Origin: Xenophilus sp. E41
GTDB lineage: Bacteria; Pseudomonadota; Gammaproteobacteria; Burkholderiales; Burkholderiaceae_C
DNA length: 64,000 nt
Direction of reading: 5' to 3'
NCBI RefSeq assembly: GCF_003671765.1
Contig: NZ_QPIB01000042.1
Location: 124,001 to 188,000, forward strand
Below are positions 59,950-64,000 of the stretch, piece after piece; positions within the stretch are counted from its first letter, which is position 1; every line of letters starts with the position of its first letter. Below the pieces are notes generated by a model. It did not search any database. It saw only the letters and a list, made by a program, of their open reading frames with translations, and was not told where the DNA came from. Made by a program: the position numbers and the translations under genes.

Positions 59950-61390
59950 GCGACGAAACACCATGCGATTGATCCCCGTGGCGCTGGCCGCGGCCCTGCT
60001 GGCCGCCGGCTGCTCGCTGATCCCGACCTACGAACGGCCCGCGGCGCCGGTGCCCACCACCTTCCCGGGCGACCCGGCCCAGCCGCCCGGGCCGGCGGCG
60101 GCCGCGCTGCCTTGGCAGGACTTCTTCACCGACCCGCGGCTGGCGGGCCTGATCGAGACGGCGCTGGCCAACAACCGCGACCTGCGGGTGACGGTGCAGA
60201 ACATCGAGCAGGCGCGCGCGCAGTTCGGCATCCAGCGCGCCGCCCTCTTCCCGGCCGTGGGCTTGTCGGCTTCGGGTTCGCGCTCGAGCCCCAACCCTGC
60301 GCAGGCCTACAACTCGGACGCGCCCAGCGTGTCGCAGAGCTTCTCGGTCAACCTGGGCGTCTCGGCCTGGGAGATCGATTTCTTCGGCCGCGTGCGCAGC
60401 CTGCGCGACCAGGCGCTCGCCCAGTACCTGGCCACCGAGGAAGCCCGCAAGTCGGCGCAGATCAGCCTGATCGCCAACGTCGCGAACGGCTGGCTCACGC
60501 TGATCGCCGACGAGGAGCTGCTCGCCATCACGCGCCAGACGCTGGCCACGCGCGAGGACACGCTCAAGCTGACCAAGTTGCGCTTCGACAACGGCGTGTC
60601 TTCCGAGCTGGACTTCCAGCTCGCCAACTCGCTGGCCGAGAGTGCACGCGCCACCTACGCGCAGCAGCAGCGCCTGCGCCGGCAGGACGAGAACGCGCTG
60701 GCCCTGCTGCTGGGCGCGCCGGTTCCGGCGTCGGCGCTTGCGGGCATCGACGGCGGCCTGGCGGCCGTCAAGCCGATGCCCGACGTGCCGGCCGGCCTGC
60801 CCTCCGACCTGCTGACCGAGCGGCCCGACATCCGCGCCGCGGAGCAGCAGCTCATCGCCGCCAACGCCAACATCGGTGCGGCACGCGCGGCCTTCTTCCC
60901 GCGCGTGGCACTCACCACCTCCATCGGCACGCAGAGCCGCGAGTTCTCGGACCTGTTCAGCGCCGGCACCAAGGCCTGGGCCTTCGCACCGTCGATCACG
61001 CTGCCGATCTTCGACGCCGGCCGCAACCAGGCCAACCTGGACTCGGCGCGTGCCGGCCGCGAGATCGCGGTGGCGCAGTACGAGAAGTCGATCCAGAGCG
61101 CCTTCCGCGAGGTGGCCGACGCCCTGGCCGGCCGCGAGACGCTGACCGAGCAGGCACGTGCGCTGCGCGCCACGGCCGAGGCCGAGAGCGTGCGCTTCCG
61201 GCTGTCGGACCTGCGCTACCGCAACGGCGTGGCCAGCTCGCTGGACCTGCTCGATGCGCAGCGCTCGCTGTTCTCGGCGCAGCAGTCGGCGGTGCAGGCG
61301 CAGCTGCTCGAACTGCAGAACCGCGTGACGCTGTACCGCACGCTGGGCGGCGGCTGGACCGAGCGCGCGCCGGTCCAGGCGCCGGCCTGA
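59942..61390 (+). CDS. Outer-membrane efflux factor (OprM/TtgC-type)
   Basis: 482 residues with a lipobox LLAAGC (Cys24). Two repeated OMF helical-barrel segments are visible: LIETALANNRDLRVTVQNIEQARAQFGI and RAAEQQLIAANANIGAARAAFFP, with the LRYRNGVASSLDLLDAQRSLFSAQQ end. It is the channel of the tripartite RND pump. Start ATG 59942 overlaps the permease end by eight bases; ATG 59963 is an alternative that would still keep the lipobox. Confidence 0.93.
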   Translation: MTERRNTMRLIPVALAAALLAAGCSLIPTYERPAAPVPTTFPGDPAQPPGPAAAALPWQDFFTDPRLAGLIETALANNRDLRVTVQNIEQARAQFGIQRAALFPAVGLSASGSRSSPNPAQAYNSDAPSVSQSFSVNLGVSAWEIDFFGRVRSLRDQALAQYLATEEARKSAQISLIANVANGWLTLIADEELLAITRQTLATREDTLKLTKLRFDNGVSSELDFQLANSLAESARATYAQQQRLRRQDENALALLLGAPVPASALAGIDGGLAAVKPMPDVPAGLPSDLLTERPDIRAAEQQLIAANANIGAARAAFFPRVALTTSIGTQSREFSDLFSAGTKAWAFAPSITLPIFDAGRNQANLDSARAGREIAVAQYEKSIQSAFREVADALAGRETLTEQARALRATAEAESVRFRLSDLRYRNGVASSLDLLDAQRSLFSAQQSAVQAQLLELQNRVTLYRTLGGGWTERAPVQAPA

Positions 61391-61442
61391 AGGCCGGCGG
61401 GTCCCCGCAACGTACCGGACAGGGGCCGCGGGCCCCCCTCCC

Positions 61443-61448
61443 TATAAT
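61443..61448 (+). promoter_or_regulatory. Consensus -10 element of the cytochrome c5 gene
   Basis: TATAAT, exact consensus, 41 bases before the ATG at 61490. No good TTGACA-like -35 is visible at the usual spacing, so it may depend on an activator or an extended contact. Confidence 0.55.
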
Positions 61449-61489
61449 CCGCGGTTGATCCGAAAAAGCCCCCCGATAACGAGGACGCC

Positions 61490-62149
61490 ATGAGCGACAG
61501 CGCGCAATACCACGCAACGGAAGACGCCCACACCGGTCCGATCAAGAACCCCAAGCAGCTGCTGCTGGCGGTGTTCTTCAGTTTCATCGTTCCGATCCTC
61601 ATCATCGTGGGCCTCGTTTCGTACGTGGTGTCGGGCACCAAGCCCTCCGGCGCGGCCCAGGGCGACAACATGTCGCTGTACGGCGTGTCGCAGGAGGCGC
61701 GCGATCGCGAAGTGGCCGACCGCATCAAGAAGGTCGGTGCCATCGAGATCCGCGACGCCAACCGCCCCCTCGCGGCCGGCGAAGCCGTCTTCAAGGCGCA
61801 GTGCGCCGCCTGCCACGGCGCCCCCGGCATCCCGGGCGCTCCGCACTACGGCGACGCCGCGGCCTGGGGCCCGCGCATCGGCCAGGGCTACGCCACGCTG
61901 CTCGAACACGCCCTCAAGGGCAAGGGCGCCATGCCGCCGCAGGGCGGTGGCGACTTCGAGGACGCCGAGATCGGCCGTGCCGTGGTCTACATGGCCAACG
62001 CGGGCGGCGCCAAGTTCCCCGAGCCCCAGCGCCCCGCCCCGGCGGGCGCGGCGCCTGCTGACGGCGCAGCTGCAGCGGCACCCGCGGCCGGCGCATCGGA
62101 CGCAGCCGCCGCCGCGCCGGCGGCCCCGGCGGCCAGCGCTGCCAAGTAA
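61490..62149 (+). CDS. Membrane-anchored cytochrome c5-family protein
   Basis: 219 residues. One N-terminal membrane segment (LLLAVFFSFIVPILIIVGLVSYVV) anchors it, facing the periplasm. The heme site CAACH is at Cys105-Cys108-His109, with a class I cytochrome fold and MPPQGGG giving the axial Met. The C-terminus is a ~45-residue Ala/Pro tail. It is a likely electron donor to a terminal oxidase. A promoter and terminator frame it as a single gene. Confidence 0.9.
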   Translation: MSDSAQYHATEDAHTGPIKNPKQLLLAVFFSFIVPILIIVGLVSYVVSGTKPSGAAQGDNMSLYGVSQEARDREVADRIKKVGAIEIRDANRPLAAGEAVFKAQCAACHGAPGIPGAPHYGDAAAWGPRIGQGYATLLEHALKGKGAMPPQGGGDFEDAEIGRAVVYMANAGGAKFPEPQRPAPAGAAPADGAAAAAPAAGASDAAAAAPAAPAASAAK

Positions 62150-62165
62150 GGCGACCTGCACCAAC

Positions 62166-62194
62166 AAAAAGCCGGCCTTCGGGCCGGCTTTTTT
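62166..62194 (+). terminator. Intrinsic terminator of the cytochrome gene
   Basis: GCCGGCC and GGCCGGC around TTCG, with AAAAA before and TTTTTT after. It could act in both directions, but the neighbouring minus-strand gene ends at 62253 with a repeat in between. Confidence 0.93.
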
Positions 62195-62206
62195 CATGGC
62201 TCGATA

Positions 62207-62268
62207 TTCAAGCCGAATCGGGCTCCAGCACCCAGCCTGCCTGCGCGAGCAGCTATCTTTTCGATAGC
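62207..62268 (+). repeat. Copy 7 of the palindromic repeat family, entering a gene
   Basis: TTCAAGCCGAATCGGGCTCC, then a degenerate core and GCAGCTATCTTTTCGATAG. On the minus strand it supplies the last codons and the stop of the gene at 62253-62780 (C-terminus ending LLSKR). Confidence 0.8.
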
Positions 62269-62780
62269 AACTGAGGGCTGGGGACGTAGCCGTAGCGCGC
62301 CGGCAGGCTGGCGGCCTGCACCGTCTCCGGCGTCCAGCGGCCCTGCTCGATGGCCTCGGCCGCGATGCCGACGTCCTGCGTGTGCACCAGCCCCAGGCCG
62401 AGTTGCGAGGCCAGGTACAGCCGCCCCTCCTCGTCGAGCAGGCAGGCGGTGGGCTTGACGTCGACGCCGGTGTGGGCGCTGACGCGGAAGTCGTCCGCCA
62501 CGCGCCAGACCAGCGGCGTCAGCTCCAGCTCCACGTACACGCGCTGCGGCCCGTTCTGGAAGAACCACTGCCCCGCCTCGTCGTGCTCGTAGTTGCGATG
62601 GATGAACTCGATGAGCTTGTCGTGCCGCAGCAGCGAACCCTTCGCCGCGGGGAAAGGGCCGGCCGCCTGGGTGCGGTCGTCGCGCATGTACCAGTTGCCG
62701 CGCGCGTCCAGGCCCAGCCAGCCGTAGCAATGGGGCACGTTCGGCCACTTGGCCAGCGCCTGTCTGACGATGTCGTCCAT
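62253..62780 (-). CDS. Conserved hypothetical protein with repeat-derived C-terminus
   Basis: 175 residues. LAKWPNVPHCYGWLGLDARGNWYMRDDRTQAAGPFP and QWFFQNGPQRVYVELELTPLVW look like a conserved cytoplasmic protein of Burkholderiales, but I cannot name its function. No signal peptide is present. Its last residues (SKR) and stop codon come from a copy of the palindromic repeat family, so the original stop may have been replaced. It is 50 bases downstream of the YheT-type hydrolase gene on the same strand. Confidence 0.75.
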   Translation of the reverse strand: MDDIVRQALAKWPNVPHCYGWLGLDARGNWYMRDDRTQAAGPFPAAKGSLLRHDKLIEFIHRNYEHDEAGQWFFQNGPQRVYVELELTPLVWRVADDFRVSAHTGVDVKPTACLLDEEGRLYLASQLGLGLVHTQDVGIAAEAIEQGRWTPETVQAASLPARYGYVPSPQLLSKR

Positions 62781-62830
62781 GGCCGGGATTGTGCGCCGCG
62801 GGCTCCGGTGCCGGCTGTCGGAGGGTGCGC

Positions 62831-63895
62831 CTACAGGTGCGCGCGCAGCCAGCCGCCCACGGCCTCCGGCATGGTGCGCACGTGGCCGGGCGGCCGCCCC
62901 CAAGGAAAGCCCACGTGCCCGCCGTGCAGCGGCTGCCACAGCGTCACATGCGGGCCGACCTCGTGCGGGCCGGGCAGGCTGCTGCCGGGCACGAAGGGGT
63001 CGTTGCGCGCATTGACCACCAGCGCCGGCACGCGGATGGCGCGCAGGTGCGGCTTGGCCGACGCGCGCGCCCAGTAGTCCTCGGTGTTGCGAAAGCCGTG
63101 CAGCGGCGCGGTGAAGACGTCGTCGAAGGCGTACAGGTCGCGCGCGGCGCGCAGCCGCTCGGCGTCGAACAGCCCCGGGTGCTGCGCCAGCTTGGCCAGC
63201 GCCTTGGGCTTCATGGTCGACAGGAACATGCGCGTGTAGACGAGGCGATTGAAGCCGCGCCCGATCGCCGCGCCCCCGGCCGCCAGGTCCAGCGGCGCGC
63301 TGACCGAGGCGACGGCCTTCACCACGCGGGCCGCCGAGTCGCCTGCCTCCTCGGCCCAGCGCAGCAGTGCATTGCCGCCCAGCGAGACGCCGGCAGCAAG
63401 CATCCGAGCCCCCACGCTCGGCACTTCGTGTCCTCGCTGCCCCCCGAGGGGGCGCTCGCTTGCTTGGGGCGGCCCGGCGCTGCGCTCGGTCCGCCCCGAT
63501 CCCACCCGCTGCCGCTCGGCCAGCCGATGCAGGATCCAGCCCACCTCCTCATGGTCGCCCGAGTGGTAGGCGCGCGGCGCCAGGTTGATCTCGCCGCTGC
63601 AGCCGCGGAAGTGCGGCACCGCGAAGCCCATGCCGTGCGCCGCGGCGAAGGCGGCGAAAGCCTCGGCGTAGTGGCTGTGCGAGGAGCCCTCAAGGCCGTG
63701 GAAGAGCACCAGGAGCGGCGCGTCGGGTGCCTCGGCATCCTGAAAGTCGACGTCGATGAAGTCGCCGTCGGGCGTGGCCCAGCGCTCGCGGCGGTAGACC
63801 GGTGGCGGGCCGTCGTGGCGGCGCGACCAGAGCGCGGGCCAGATGGTCTGCAGGTTGCCGCCGGGCAGCCAGCGGGGGGAGACGTAGCGGTCCAT
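62831..63895 (-). CDS. YheT-type alpha/beta hydrolase with repeat-encoded insertion
   Basis: 354 residues. YVSPRWLPGGNLQTIWPAL is the YheT-family start; LLVLFHGLEGSSHSHYAEAF, the nucleophile elbow GVSLGG (Ser171) and HGGHVGFPWG (C-terminal His) complete the hydrolase core. Between helix WILHRLAE and the nucleophile strand lies an extra segment, GSGRTERSAGPPQASERPLG and following (about residues 128-164), where relatives have only a few residues. That DNA (63405-63515) is an intergenic-type repeat. Start ATG 63895 fits the family N-terminus. Confidence 0.85.
   Translation of the reverse strand: MDRYVSPRWLPGGNLQTIWPALWSRRHDGPPPVYRRERWATPDGDFIDVDFQDAEAPDAPLLVLFHGLEGSSHSHYAEAFAAFAAAHGMGFAVPHFRGCSGEINLAPRAYHSGDHEEVGWILHRLAERQRVGSGRTERSAGPPQASERPLGGQRGHEVPSVGARMLAAGVSLGGNALLRWAEEAGDSAARVVKAVASVSAPLDLAAGGAAIGRGFNRLVYTRMFLSTMKPKALAKLAQHPGLFDAERLRAARDLYAFDDVFTAPLHGFRNTEDYWARASAKPHLRAIRVPALVVNARNDPFVPGSSLPGPHEVGPHVTLWQPLHGGHVGFPWGRPPGHVRTMPEAVGGWLRAHL
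63405..63515. repeat. GC-rich repeat element inside the hydrolase gene
   Basis: Contains CACTTCGTGTCCTCGCTGCC, CCCCGAGGGGGCG and GCTTGGGGCGGCCCGGCG, a pattern I recognise from intergenic repeats of Comamonadaceae genomes. CCCCC-gag-GGGGG forms its centre. It is in frame and encodes about 37 residues not expected in this hydrolase family. Confidence 0.65.
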
Positions 63896-63929
63896 GGCAA
63901 AAACAACGGCGCGCAACGGCCGCGCAGCG

Positions 63930-64000
63930 TCAGTGCAGCAGCGCCGGCACCTCGTGCGAATCGTCGGGCGCCTGCGCGGTGCCGGGACTGGCATGGTGGG
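63930..64000 (-). CDS. C-terminal end of a gene extending beyond the window
   Basis: On the minus strand an open frame enters from the window edge and ends HHASPGTAQAPDDSHEVPALLH-stop at 63930. It is the only plausible coding remnant upstream of the hydrolase gene, which starts 35 bases later. Too short to assign. Confidence 0.35.
   Translation of the reverse strand, partial: HHASPGTAQAPDDSHEVPALLH

Noticed and set aside
55495-59964. 1489-codon open frame on the minus strand across the RND efflux genes
   Set aside because: It is antisense to the adaptor and permease. His/Arg/Ala-rich composition is typical of a GC-rich shadow frame, and no motif is present.

Overview
The window is high-GC DNA (about 68-70% G+C in the core) with dense gene packing. 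It has three Bug/TctC-type periplasmic receptors, a DUF3567 protein, purU, an rsmI/yraN/diaA/dolP block and Comamonadaceae-style intergenic repeats. Together these point to a betaproteobacterium of the Burkholderiales, most likely Comamonadaceae (Variovorax/Acidovorax-like). This assignment rests on recognised families and gene context; no database search was possible.

Layout. 1-2164: the end of a lower-GC surface-polysaccharide region (5'-truncated Wzx-like flippase, then a methyltransferase). 2274-9516: gdhA, a P-loop kinase, a heme oxygenase/bacteriophytochrome pair (bphO-bphP), a DUF2242 lipoprotein, a lone receiver protein and arginase. 9905-12562: a set resembling polyhydroxyalkanoate (PHA) granule genes (two phasin-like proteins, a TetR regulator, an alpha/beta hydrolase). 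12710-13631: a small RNA-chaperone operon (unknown 71-aa protein, second-copy-type IF-1, RRM protein). 14242-19989: a catabolic module with a Bug receptor translationally coupled to an N,N-dimethylformamidase-like large subunit, a class III aminotransferase and a LysR regulator. 20011-31920: a lipid-centred stretch with a CYP102-type P450-reductase fusion, a LivJ-like receptor, TetR, an acyl-CoA ligase, a single-chain acyl-CoA carboxylase and a secreted GDSL hydrolase. 32031-34429: a YXWGXW protein and purU-lrgA-lrgB. 34474-38747: IclR divergent from Bug, acyl-CoA synthetase and a citryl-CoA-lyase-like protein. 38775-43665: ChaN lipoprotein, AbrB-type transporter, DUF3567, DUF3108 and an FAH-family hydrolase. 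43673-44158: a decayed Fic gene. 44164-48100: LuxR, a flavin hydroxylase, DUF2783 and Bug. 48227-53941: M48 protease, a 3-hydroxyisobutyrate-dehydrogenase-like enzyme, dolP/diaA/yraN/rsmI and a GST. 54089-61390: a small secreted protein, tRNA-Arg(CCG) and an AcrR-AcrAB-OprM-type RND efflux locus with a recognisable operator. 61490-64000: a cytochrome c5-type protein, a hypothetical protein and a YheT-type hydrolase.

The unifying themes are uptake and CoA-dependent catabolism of organic and fatty acids, with Bug receptors next to ligases, hydroxylases or hydrolases, plus envelope maintenance and efflux. The most unusual content is the repeat DNA. One ~55-bp palindromic family occurs at least seven times. 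One copy lies inside the carboxylase coding sequence and one supplies the 3' end of a gene. A second, unrelated repeat type appears to have added about 35 residues to a hydrolase, and a large imperfect hairpin of CGCAGAGG-type units precedes the carboxylase gene. I found no CRISPR array, no insertion sequence with a transposase and no rRNA.
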